Of a DNA stretch of 64,000 bases, positions 1 through 12,400 are shown piece after piece; the stretch's first letter is position 1, and each line of letters starts with the position of its first letter. The notes beneath the pieces are model-generated. The model was not told where the DNA came from and did no database searches. It was given only the letters and a program-made list of their open reading frames with translations. Both the position numbers and the translations under genes were made by a program. The stretch is from Struthio camelus (lineage: Eukaryota; Chordata; Aves; Struthioniformes; Struthionidae): positions 6,999,214 to 7,063,213 of the forward strand of contig NC_090964.1 in assembly GCF_040807025.1 (NCBI RefSeq). The letters are read 5' to 3'.

Positions 1-241
1 CACCAAAATAGCTGCTTCACACCAGAGAGCTAGGGTGCCTTGTGGGACAAACAGCGAGGAGATGCAGAGAGAGCAGAAAAGCTCTGGCTCGGACACAGGG
101 ATCCCCCCCTCGCACTCCTCCGTCCTCCTCCCCACTCTTGGCCCAAGCTCTCCAGGGGGAGGGATTCTGGCACCAGATCCTGCAAGTTGAGAAAGAAAAA
201 AAAAAAAAAAGAAAAAAGAAGGGGAGAAGAAAGAAAGAAAA

Positions 242-349
242 GGGGAGGAAAGAAAAGAAGGGGAGGAAAGAAAAGAAGGGGAGGAAAGAAAAGAAGGGGA
301 GGAAAGAAAAGAAGGGGAGGAAAGAAAAGAAGGGGAGGAAAGAAAAGAA
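242..349. repeat. 18-bp polypurine tandem repeat, six copies
   Basis: The unit GGGGAGGAAAGAAAAGAA is repeated six times without interruption from 242 to 349. It is preceded by a related imperfect A/G tract from about 193. The + strand is almost purely purine over more than 150 bases, so the intron transcript (minus strand) carries a long polypyrimidine run. The exactness of the copies implies recent expansion. Confidence 0.95.
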
Positions 350-439
350 GAAAGATCTCTCCACCCTTTCCAGGCACTACAAGCCACAACTGGCCAGGAT
401 CAGCTGACAGCAAACAGCTTGGGCTAAAGATGCAAGCTC

Positions 440-487
440 AGGCAAAAGACCTTCCCGAAACACAGGCAAAAGACCTTCCCGAAACAC
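440..487. repeat. Short tandem duplication (24 bp x 2)
   Basis: The block CAGGCAAAAGACCTTCCCGAAACA occurs twice in direct succession. It looks like a simple local duplication within the RPS6KA1 intron. Confidence 0.85.
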
Positions 488-3400
488 GCAGAGATTTCCG
501 ATGGCTCACTCGGGCCGCGCTAGCCTGCCACAGGGCTGCAACTACAACAGAAGCATTCACAGCAGGCAGGACTTTGCACCCGGTGAAATGAGATACCAAA
601 GAGGAAAACACCTTCACAGGCCAGGAGATAAGGAAGTGCTTAATTATGCAGCTTCTAAAGAACAAATTAGTCTCCATTTAGAAAGTGCAAAGGATACTGC
701 CTCCCCTTCCTACAACTCTAGAGGTTGTTTCCCAGCAAGGATAAAGTTAGTCCATTCTCAAACTCAGATGAACTTATGTTTTCATAGTGGTGAAACCAAG
801 AGACCATGCCCCAGACTTTTCTAAATGAATATCATTCCTGGGAAGTAGCGCTGAAACACTATTCTCCATCTAGACGTGCCGTCGCTCTGCTAGTTTCAGA
901 CTCTCGGTGGAGAAAATGAAGACCCCTCCTAACTGAGTTAGAACATATAACACTGGTTTCACAGCTAGAACTGAGACTTGTTTGCTGCCCCTGGAGTTAT
1001 CGTGGGATGTGGAAACTATTCTCTATCACAAGAACGCATGAATTCCATACTCCTCCCACAGCACACACGCTGCAGGCGGGTTTTTTGGTTGCAAGATATT
1101 CATGAAAGTGGTCTTGGGGCTTGGTAGAGCCTTTGCCCCGTACATATCAGATTTTGGTATGTGCGCATTTAAAGAATCCACCTCTGTCTGACCCTCTAGG
1201 AAAGACACGTGCGAGATATATAGAAAGTAAAGTATTTGTCACTGTATGAGAGGGAAGCTCTGAACTATACTAGCAGTAAAAGAAGAAAACCACATGCAAA
1301 ACACACCCTGAGCTGCGTGTTACCAGCACCCCGGTGAGAGCATAGAGGATGAGAACCTTCCATAACCAAGCACAAGTTTTCCTTTAACACCTGTAAAAAA
1401 AGCACCGTGGCAGCCAGCAGCCATCCCCCTCCACCGCTTCGCCACGGCACGAGGCACCGGGCGCCCGGCCCAGGACGGCAAGATTGGCAACTTTCCCCTT
1501 CCTAACTATCACGTTATAGGATTACAGTCGTCCTGAATATTGGGAATAACGTGTTTTGTCCTTTTCACCCAAAATAAGACAACTGCCATTTTAAGGAGCT
1601 GCTTTTGTTCCCCGCTCTCTGCTGATGCGGAGACCTGAGGCTCCTCTGTCCCAGCGCCACCTCTGCACAAACCAGTCCAAAGGAAGCAGCACCCCCAAGC
1701 ACGCTCTGCACCTTTAGCCACCAGTCTCTGCTGTAGCGCACAGTGCTTTCTTGCTGGCCTGATGATAGCGCACAGGCATCACCTCCCCCTTTCTGTAATC
1801 AGATCCTGCATATTCCTGATTTGTAACTAGGCCAGCCTGAGCCAGAGCAGTTCAGCTAAACACACCTCTTCTTGCGCTCAGGGAATCAATACTACCACAT
1901 CCCAGAGTGCTTACGGGAGCACAACAAGATCATCAGTCAGTTCAGTATTGCTAGACCCACGCCAGAAGCTTTGCTGAGGCCTAGCTTTCAATGCTTTCTG
2001 CACGCGTGGATTAAGTCCTTGCATGAACGCTCCCTCAGATCGGAGAGCTGAGGTGGACAAGAAATACAGAGAGGTCTGACAGCTGCTCGCGACAGGGCAC
2101 GTTCCTGTTTTTTTCTCTGGGGAAGGGAGGAATCCCCTTATTTTCCTTATCTGAAGGTGAAGGTGACATATCCTGGATCTGCACTCCAGGACTAGCTAGG
2201 GAAGGGCCCAGATTTCAAGCTGCAGTTGAGAAAGGCTCTTTTGGCCTTAGAGCGTGACAGCGAGAGCAGTTGGAGTTTCTCCTGAGCCCAGCCAGCTGGG
2301 ACAGGGGCCCTGCTTTCCTCACTGCAGAGGCAGCACCAGGCAAATAAGCCAGCAGTTTTACTAAGGGCAAAAGGGAAAGGCTCCAGGCCAGGCAGGAGTC
2401 CTTAGCAGAGCATTGGGCCTCAAAGCTCTCTGAGTGCAAAGTCTGCAAGTGCTGCTTGCCTCCTACCCACTTACAGCACCAACGGCAGCTGCTTGCGTTT
2501 TGGCCGGGGCCATCTCAGCGCTACAAAATCCCTTGGACAGTCCATAGCCTCTCCCCGCGGTAGTGCCTGACAGGCAGCACAGCGCAGCGAGGGGAGAAGA
2601 GTTATTACAGATTCACCTGGAGCTATGGAAGGAATTTCCTGCTCGTGTCAAAACCACACTTCAGCTTCCAAATAAAGCTGACGCTTGTAAAGCTGCAGGA
2701 GCTTCAGAGAGACTGTTCGTGTCTGCAGGGAGAGCCACAGACCTGCACCTGTGTCAGGGATGACGCCAGTTGCCCTCCAAATCCAGTGAACAGGACACGA
2801 AGCTCAGAGTTGAATAACGCACCTGTGGCATGTTCCAGGGACACATCCCCCTCTCTGACCCTTTCAAAAATCAAATGCAAACGAGTTCGTGAGTTCGAGC
2901 TCTTTGGGGTTCTCAGCAGCGTTGGCACGCTCTGCTGTTTGTCCCTGGCGCAGAGGGAACCGCCACCACTACAGAGCTTCCCCACCCCATTTTCTGGGGC
3001 CGATTTCAACCCACCTTTCTTTCAGAGAGAGAGAGGAGCACAAGGCTCATCTAGCCCTCCGGGGAAGCTCAGCCAGAGCTCTGGCTTTCCTTATGCTTCT
3101 CTCTAGAAGAAGCACACAGCTCAAAAAGTCATGAGAAACAAGGCCGAGGAAGGGCTGACAGGAGGATCCCCTTGCTTTGCTGCAGGCTCGGGAGAATTCA
3201 TCCTGCAAACCTTGACGAAGAGATGGGTGACACAGGTTTCCTCCAGTACATCATGCAGTAAGAGGGTTGTTTTGTTTTGTTTTTCCCTTCCAGTAAAAGA
3301 GGGCTTTTGGATACAGATCTATTAATCCATAAGAGGGATGGAAAGGGGAAGAGGAGAAACCAGAGCAGTTTTGATCAGTCGGAACTACGCCAGGCGCGAC

Positions 3401-6400
3401 GTGCAGGAGGTTGTTACGGCGCTGCTCGCGAGCTCTGCAGACTTCGCTGCATTCCTCATGTGCAAGTCCTGTAAACTGACCCCTCTTCAATTATTCATTA
3501 GAGCCTGCAGCTCATCAGAGACTGGGCTCCTCAAACAGGCATTTCTTTTTTTATTTTTATTTTTATTTTTTTCCTTTAAGAGCTCAGAAGCTTGCTGTTA
3601 ACCATAGCCCAGCCTTGCCAAGGACGAAGAGTAAACGTTCTGGCAGGAACAAGCTGGGCAGCTGTCAGGCATTACATTAAAAACAAAACCATTTGATTAC
3701 TTCAACTGACAATATGGAACAGCCAGTTTAAACTAAGAGCTTTACCACTGACAGGCTGAAAAAGCTGAGTGTTAAGAGCAGCAATAGCTCCAGCCAGTCC
3801 TGGTGTTGGAGAGGGGAAGGCAGATTTCCAGGCAACGCTGCACTCCAGGAGATGTTCTGCTCCCATCAGATTAACCCAGGTGCTGCACAGACCATGGATA
3901 TTGGACCAGCAGGATCACCCTTTGCTAAGCTGCCACAGGGGGGGAAAAAAAAGAGGGACCCTGGGCAGAGGAGGGATTTGCTGAGATACCTGTCCCTTCT
4001 CACATTAAACAGCTTTCTGATTCTTAGAGAAGACAGCAGCAGCTGTGCAAACACACCAGGCCTCTGTTTCAAAGGAGAGCGTTTCATTTGTTTGTTTTAA
4101 AACCCTTCATTCTAAGAGGCCAAGATTAGAGCTGTGTCCAATATTGATGAGGATCACACCACTGGACACGTCTTCTGTCAACAGGATTTGCACTCAGCCT
4201 GGAATTAAAGCTCTCTTGCAATGCTGACAGCATGTGGCCTAGGTAACAAGAGAGCCTCACCACCTGGACACTAGATGGGCATGCTGGATTTGCCCTTTGG
4301 TGGCCAGCAGGTCTCAGATGACTCTCTCTTCTTCCTACACTGTGAAAAGCAGGTGCTTTAAGTTCCCCCCTCTGACCACCCACTTGGTGACGTAGCTCCA
4401 GAGAAGACAGGACGACTGTCAACATGTGTCTCTGCCACACAGTCAGTGAAGCCAACCAGCAACAGGCACCGCGCAAAGCTTGGGCTAAGGAGAGAGATGT
4501 ACTTTTGGAAACAAGAGCAATGCACTAGCACTACTGCAGCATGCCATGGTGGAGCAGCACAAGGACTTCCTTCGTTACATCCTGCTCGAGGAGCATGGAC
4601 AACTGCCAGTTTGTGACTAGAGGTCAGAGAAGGATTCCTCATCAGTGGTAAAACCCAGCCTGCAAGAAAGATGCTCCAGCTGTGCCCGGGGTTGCAGGTC
4701 AGATTAGAGAAATGGGCTCAAGTACCTCAAGCAGGGTATGAGGAGTCTAGCAAAAACAAGAAACAGCCTTACTTCTAGCAGAGCAGTGTTCTGTACTGAA
4801 CCACAGAGAAGACAAGAACATAGCTGCAGCCTCTTTTCTTTCAGCTGTCAGGTAGATGGTTACAAACCTCTTTCCTCCAACTCATCCCAAAGAATTACAG
4901 TTCAGAGCTGCGACTGCAACTGGTACAAAGATGTACAACTGCAGAGGTCTTTGTCATCACTAGGGCATTACAACAGGATGTTGAGTCCAGAACACCACAA
5001 ACTAATGTTAACACTTGTGATTCGTGCGTTTCTCTGGCGAGACATGTCAGTGTCCTGGGTTCCTGCCTTTAGCTTCCCCTGCTGAAGATGCAGGGGGAAA
5101 GCTCTCTCTGCAAGCTTTACCTGGTCAGGATATGAGGATGAATTAGTAGGAGTTATGAAGATCTGGGCAAGAGCTGGGTCTTCCCCTCCACTGCGTTCCA
5201 GTTATGGTCTGCAGCCAAACAGCCCGAGCAGGCGGGGCACCTTACATCTGGCACACACAGCAGAGCAGGCCCTTGCCCCTGCCTCAGGATCTCAAAGGTC
5301 TCTTTTATGGTGCAAAGCAGAGCTGGAAGAGGTTACTTATTCACTTCCCTGGTTTTCACTGCGCACTCTGATTACCACCCAAGAATGAGCTGATCAGCAC
5401 TCCCAGCCTGTGCCAGTGTTACCTCCAGAGAGAGAGTGGGCACGCTCAGCGCTGCAAATCCACTCCTCTGCTCTTCATTATGAAGTGATTTCACTAATTG
5501 GGTGTTGTACTTTCATGCATAATTCCTCACACTTGGCACCTTCAGGGAGCACATGCTCACCCCTCACCCAAGCTGGCTACAGAGCAGCCTGTATGTATAA
5601 CCTCAATTATGAGTGGTTCCATTTTTCTCCTGAATTCAAGCCCTCTGTTGCTGTTCCCCAGCTGAACAAGGACCAGTCTTCAGCCTACCTGACAATTAAA
5701 ATCTAAAGAACATAGGAGGGAATGAGATTCAGTACCTAGAGACCAATGCACAGCACTGCCAATTAGCCCCTGGCACAGAGCAGCTTTTGAGAGCGAGGCA
5801 AGAGATCTTCCACTCTGCTTCTGGGGCGAGACCAAGACCAGCGCAGACAAGCAGCACCGCTGGGGAAGCCAGAGGGTTAACCCAGAGACTGTCACAGGAG
5901 ACATTTCTCTCTGCAGGGGAACACAGTAGCAGCCCAGGCTGTGTCAAAGGAAACAGGTAAAACGGGAGGAAAGCAGACTCTGAGCCCTCTGAAACACACA
6001 GGATGCTGGGGGCAGCAGTCCTGCTCTGTGAGCAACACGAGGCCTCCACCACCAATATGAACTTGAAAGAACAACTCTTCTGTTCAGCACTGCAGAAGTT
6101 GCACGGAAACCCTATGCCGACTGCGCTGCTGCCATCCTAAAGCCAGTGTCAAATGTAAACATGGTCAAACAACAATCCCAAAGGGAGGGGGGGGAAAAAG
6201 CCATCCCTGTACACCTCTCTCGTCCAAAGGTCTCCTGCTCGATTTAGCATTGGATTAGCAATCTGGTCTTAGCAACGAGGCCTGGATTGCCTGGCCAATC
6301 GCAAGCTCCTTACTGTAGGGAACATCCAGATAAGCAAAGATTCAGGCATCAGCAATTTGGGACCATGCTCATTGGCAGCAGAGGGTTCGGCTTCCGAACC

Positions 6401-9400
6401 TGCGAATTCCTTATGGCACCCGAGCTGCAATGCTGTTGCGATGGCCCCGACCCTGCAGAGCCAGGTTCCTCTCCCCCTGGCCACACGAGGGGAGGCAGTC
6501 ACTCTGGATAGCTCTCTGCCCAGGCTGTAGAATCTTGCAGGCGTTTCCAAGATACTCAGATAAAAACACCAAGGTATGATGCTTGCAGGGACTTGTGTAC
6601 CACAATTATTCTCGAAAGGTGGGAATCCACACAGGAATAAAAGCCACAAGAAGTTGTGAAACGCACCAGATGTCCTCAGCAGGAAGCTGAGTCGCAGCTA
6701 GAGAGGCAGCTGGAAAGCATCAGGCTATTCACAGACCACAGCCAGCCTGGCCCAAAACATCCCCTCACTACACTTGTAGTGACCATTGCATTGTGTCGCC
6801 TGCCCAAAGACCCTAACGTGCAGCAACAGCAGGTGGGATGGTGGGATAGACAAGACTGAGGCACTGGACTGCATCAGTCTTGTGCTACCAGCTGTAAAGT
6901 TCCCAACTCTTTTGAGGAACTCTTGGATTTCCTCCTTTTCAAAGTTTCTTTGGTTATTGCCCAACTAAATAAAGATAGTACTTCTGGCAGCATCCCACTT
7001 ACGGGGACAGGGGGAGGGCCAGCACTTCTGTGTGGGTGTTGAGTAATCCCTGTTGTCTGCTGCTTCGGGCTATTTTTAGAAGAGATCACAGAATTAGCTG
7101 CAAAAGGATAGCAAATACAATCCTGGAATAAAGGTGCCTGTTACTCTTACAGCTCTCCATGCACAGCCATGCTAAATTTGAGGGGCACGTAAGGGATCCT
7201 GAGCAACTTTCAGCTTAAGAGTACACAACGCACAACATTTACTGCTGCTTTAGCTCTCCTTCTTTAGTCATTGCTATAGGCAAATACAAGAAGCCAGTGC
7301 CAGAAGCTGCTGCTGACAACGTCTACCCCCAAATGAACATACAAATACTCAGAAGCTTGCCTGCTTTCCCCATCTGGAGCATCAGAGGTGGTTTGGAGTG
7401 CCAGAGTCAGCCCTGAAGTTTAAGGTATGTGTTTATAATAGGGATTTCATTTGTCTGTGTGCTGGTAGAATACGTACCTTGTACAAACTTGGAAAATGCT
7501 AAAGAGGCTATTTCAGGAACATGTAACAGAGCTTCACGCATTTAAGAAGTTACCGAAAATGGGATGGTCAGACACTGTGCACAGGCATTTTGGCCACAGT
7601 GCCTTGGAAAAGTGCAAAGCAGGACACCTGCACCAGCACAAGCTCCTTGCTGTTCCTTTCTCAACCTGCTGTGGGATGTTGGACAACTTGCCCTGCTTCT
7701 CTGCTCTAGCTCCCCAGCTGTGATGTGGACACAGAGGGACAGAGACAGAGAGGCAAACAGAACCACAACTGCTTTTAGGCCTCTATTACATGAACTTTCT
7801 GTAGGGCTGCATCTACACCTGGAATCAGCCAGTGTGACACCTCCTAGTGTGACGACCTTCAAAGAAAAAAACTGCAATTATTTTTAAAGAAACATCCTTA
7901 GCTGCTTTTACAGGAGGGCAGTTTAGACAAGTGTTTGAAGATGAAAGAGGCAAAGTCCCAAGTCTTAGAAGTCCAGCTGGAATATAACCAGAAGAGAAAG
8001 ATATTTTTTTTCTGTGCCAGAGATGCAGACACAGTGAAGAATCATGAAAAAAAAATTCTCAGGGGAGAGAAGCGCACATTATCATTGACCTGAGTTCCTC
8101 TGACCCATGCCAGATTTCTTGCAGGCCATTGGGAACGTGCCAGTCCAGCAACTGGGACAGAAATGCAGAACAGGTAATTGAGATGCTAGAGCAATACTAG
8201 AAGTCCAACATGGCATTCTAGAAAAGAACTGGCTGAGGAGGAAACAATTGTTTTTAGGATTAAACTTCTTTGTGATGGTAACCAACTGGAAAAAAAAAAA
8301 AAAAGCTTCCATGCCCTTTAGCACAGAAAAGGGAGATGATTCAGAGTGACAGACTGCTGCAGGGCACTCGCTGAGTGTAAGGCACAGGACAAACTCTAGA
8401 CAATTCATTTAGCAAAGTCTCCCAAGCCAAATCAAACATGTAGTGCCATGGTTCATGGTCTCAATGTGTACATATCAGAAAAGGAAATCCTGAAAGGCTT
8501 ACACTTTCAAGGTACTGCCCTGCACAGTATCTTGCAGGACAGAAAAGTATGGGCACAATTTACACTGGTAGGAAACACCCCTGTTAAGAATACAGGTCCT
8601 GGGTCTCCTGGCTGGGAAGGGCTCACATCAGAGAAATCAAGTCCCACAGCATCTTGTTGTTCCTGTGCAGAGCAGGAAGAACTTCAGGTGTCTGAAGAAG
8701 GCCCAGCAGGTAAGACCCAAAGCACAGGAGACAACAGCTCAGTTGCCTCTACCATTCCCTGCTAATGTCACTGGGGACACAGAGGGCAACTTGTCAGAAG
8801 TGGGGCTCCTCCCAGACACACAGGGCCATGAGAATAAACTGAGTTACCAGGCACTCAGAAGGACAACTGTGCCAAAGCCTTTAAATACCCCTGCATTTCT
8901 CATGCCTTCTGGCAAGATCACCACATAGAGAAGGGTGTAAACATGGCACCGGAACACCCCAGGGATCGTCACTTCTGGCCCTCTGCTTTGGCCACCTGTC
9001 CATCTCCTGCGTGCTGCACTGAGGTAGCTCTTCCTGCGCAGAGTTGAAGATCATCTGGAATGCTGCTTTTGGGAAACTTTCCAGACGCATTTGGATGGCC
9101 AAAGAGACAAGAAAAAAGAGGGTTTGTCTTCCCCTACTCCAGGCCCTCACACTTCCACTCCCACATGCACTCATCCAGATTACAAAGCAGCAGTTTAAAG
9201 GATTTAAAAATAGCCTCCCCCCCACCCATTCACAAAGTCAGTTCACACACTGCATGCAGCTCAGAGGGATGAGCGAAAGACTTAAGGCCAGCTGCATTTT
9301 TACCTGGGATGGAGGATTCCCACCTTCTTCTGGAGCAGCCTGCCCATTCTGCAAAGCAAGAGAACCCTCCATTAGCAAACGCCAGGCACGGGACCACTCC

Positions 9401-12400
9401 CCGCACATCCCCTTGGACCTGTTTAGTTCGAGCGCCTTTCATGCGGGACAGATAGGGGAGGATGCCACTTTCAGAGAGGGTACAAGATTGCTGAAAACTC
9501 CCCACATGTCTAGAAGACATAGCAAAAGACTCTGCCAAAAAAAGAGACCTCGTGTAAATAAGTCTCCTGTCTGAGGTGTGCCTCCATGCTCTCCGCAGTG
9601 ATTAATTAGGGCCGCTTATAGTTTCACCCTTTCACTCCTCAGGCATGGATTCCCAGAGGTGGTGCATGCAGGAGTCCCACTCTCGGCAGCACGCCCTGCA
9701 GGGATTGCTCTAGAGACGCAGCCATGCGGTTGCACTGTCCCACCTCCCACGCTCATGTTGCAGCTGCACCCTCTGCTATTGCTGTGGGGCCGCGAGAAGC
9801 GGCAAGCTGGGGAGATTAAGCAAAGACAGGAAGGCAGTGCTAGAGTGCAGGTTACAGCCTCGCAGCCTACAGGCCACCTTTGGCCTGCAAGTCAAATTTC
9901 TGTTGCTGGAGCTCTTTAACAAAGTCACAACAGGTGACTCGAACTGCCTGGAACGGCATCAGGCCCCTCACACTCAGAGCTGAACCAAAGGCGTATCAGG
10001 TTCAGCGCAGCACCATGCCTGGAGAAGCCAGCAGGAACAGGAGCAAAGGTGGGTGGGATTTGCTTCGATACAAATACTCAGAGAGTACGATAAGCATGTA
10101 CAAAAGGTTTTCTGTAGACCACGGAGAGAAACAAGGGCAAGAAGATTTTGCTTTGATGTCTGTTCATACTACGGTCTCAGGCTGCAAAAATTCATGGAAG
10201 TCCTCACATTCTTTGAAAAAACCAAAGCAAAGTTATTCACTTCTCTCTTGTTTTTACAGCACAGGAGAAGAGATGCGATGCAGTAATATTCAGCTTCTTC
10301 AGATTCTTAGTTCAGTGTCGAGGCTTTACAGCCTTCCAAGAGTTTTAACAGAAAGGCCAGCTCCTTCCTGGAAGAAGCAAGGAGACTTCAATCTGACAAG
10401 CCTTAGAAGTATGCTACCCTCTCCTGGGGTAGATTTACTACTTTGGGCTAGATTTACTTCACTTTCTTTTAACACAAAGCAAGGGGAAACTTGCATTTGT
10501 TAGTCTTCAGAGAGCTTTTGGAGCCACTAAGAAAACCTCACGCTAATGCCTCAGTAGGTTTCTACCACATCCAAATGGTGCTTCCAGGTTTACATCCTTC
10601 TGTTTTCCACAGGAAGGTCATCGCTGCCATTTTTAAACAAACCGCTTGGGTACCAGCTCACAGCTAATTTATAATTAAGGGCATAGCACAGAAGAGCCAA
10701 AAGACTCATTTATGTACAAGTTTTAGTTTTCAGATACTCCAAATCTACAGACAACAGCCCAAAATCTCCGTATAGCCCCATATTTAGGCCTCTCCCTCCC
10801 ATCTCACCCCAAGGCGTGCTGCCTGCAGCACATCACAGAACGGCTTAGTTCCACTACAGCGCACAGTACCGCCGCGCCAGCTGGGGAGAGGAAGACCTGC
10901 CTCTTAGACTGATGCTAGCCCTGCAATATTTATATTTATATGGACCCATTCTGAGCTCCATAAACCACCCTTTGTATCAACTGTAGTGGGTTTTAAGTTC
11001 CTACATATTTTCAGCCAATGGCTGAAAAAAAAAAGCAATAGCACTACCGTGCAAGCCAAGTTCTTCCAGAGGAACACAGCCCTCATGTTTACACAAAGCT
11101 ATCGGTGCCATTAGTGCAAAGAATATCTAAGAAGTGAAGTAAGATTTTGTGTTTATGTATGTCCTCCACAAAGAGGGGGGAGACGCTGTGCTTCAGATAG
11201 CCAGACTTGGAAACATGCTCTTGTTTACTGGCTCAGCTGTCACTGATCAACAATTCATAAGTTGCTGCTAATCAAAACCATAACTCTGGGAGAGCTGTTT
11301 ATGTCCAGAACAGCTCAAGTCCCATAAGAAGTGGAATTTCCATGTCAAACAGGGAAGTGGAGCCTGGCTCACGGTCTGGAGAACAGCTCTACAAGGCACG
11401 TGTCGGGAGAGGGGATGAGTTGAAGCATGGGACAAGCTCCTCCGTTCCCCTGGGAAGACCAGCGCGTGGCGAATGAACGCAGCATCTGTTCAACCCTTCA
11501 GCTCCAGTGCTAAGCTAGGAGACACCAGGTGCTCCCCCTGGACCTGCCAGACTTCCTCCAGATGAAAGACACCAGCAGAGCAAGGTCTCAGAGCAGAACA
11601 GGCAGTGAGGCAGCAGGGACTTGCCCTTTTGGTCACTCATTCAGCAGCTTCCCTCCTTTTCATCCCACCAACTCCTGCTGCAACAGTCACTTTCTCAGAT
11701 TTGTAGAGAGAGAAAGGCAGTATTTAGAGCCAAACGCTTTCCTTCTACTCCAGAGGAAAACGAGAGTATTTATTCCCTCACATGGCAAGGACCATTTGTA
11801 AACCTCCAAGATGGAAATGCACTCACAACTACAGAGCCATCGCCTCACAAGACAGAATATGGCTTTTCACCACGTTATAAGTACAGCTGAAAAAGTTTGT
11901 GGGTTTCTTGGTTTGACGTTTGTCTCTTTAAAATGCTTTATTTCTGTACTCCTCCTGCATACCACGCACAGCGTGTTAGCGAGTGCATATGTGTTTGCCT
12001 CTGATTGTGCCAGCTACATTCTTACAGCACATTGTTCTCGCGGCTGGAAAGGAGTTGCCTGAAAGTCCTACCCTGAAAGCAACTCAAGAAGGGCTCCCTG
12101 CGGGCAGCAACCAAGCGAACCTGCTGCAAGGATCTCACTAGGAGGCCCAGCTCCTTCCCTTGGGTGCGCCTGGCAGCAAGGCGCTGACGCTGACTGGAGA
12201 CAGAGCAGGGCCTGAGCCACCAAGAAGGCAGCTGCACGGGTCTCACCGGGGCCAGCGGCCCGTCTCTGCAGCTTTCCAGCTAGCGCTGCTGTGCAGCTAT
12301 GGGAAACAGAGCTTACAGAGTAATCTGATGGCCACGAGGAGCGTCAGCCTGGCAGCTCGGGCACCTCTGGGGTGAGCGACGTCGCTAAACCTCTTCGAGA

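Noticed and set aside
40-591. 183-codon Lys/Arg/Gly-rich + strand frame
   Set aside because: Its centre is translation of the 18-bp purine repeat.
4265-4310. CTCF-like sequence (GACACTAGATGGGCATG and GGCCAGCAGG)
   Set aside because: Core spacing is off by one base, so the match is too weak to call by eye.
9880-10503. 207-codon + strand frame in the RPS6KA1 intron
   Set aside because: No recognisable domain, ordinary composition, no neighbouring splice-consistent exons. The length is within chance for the many frames present.
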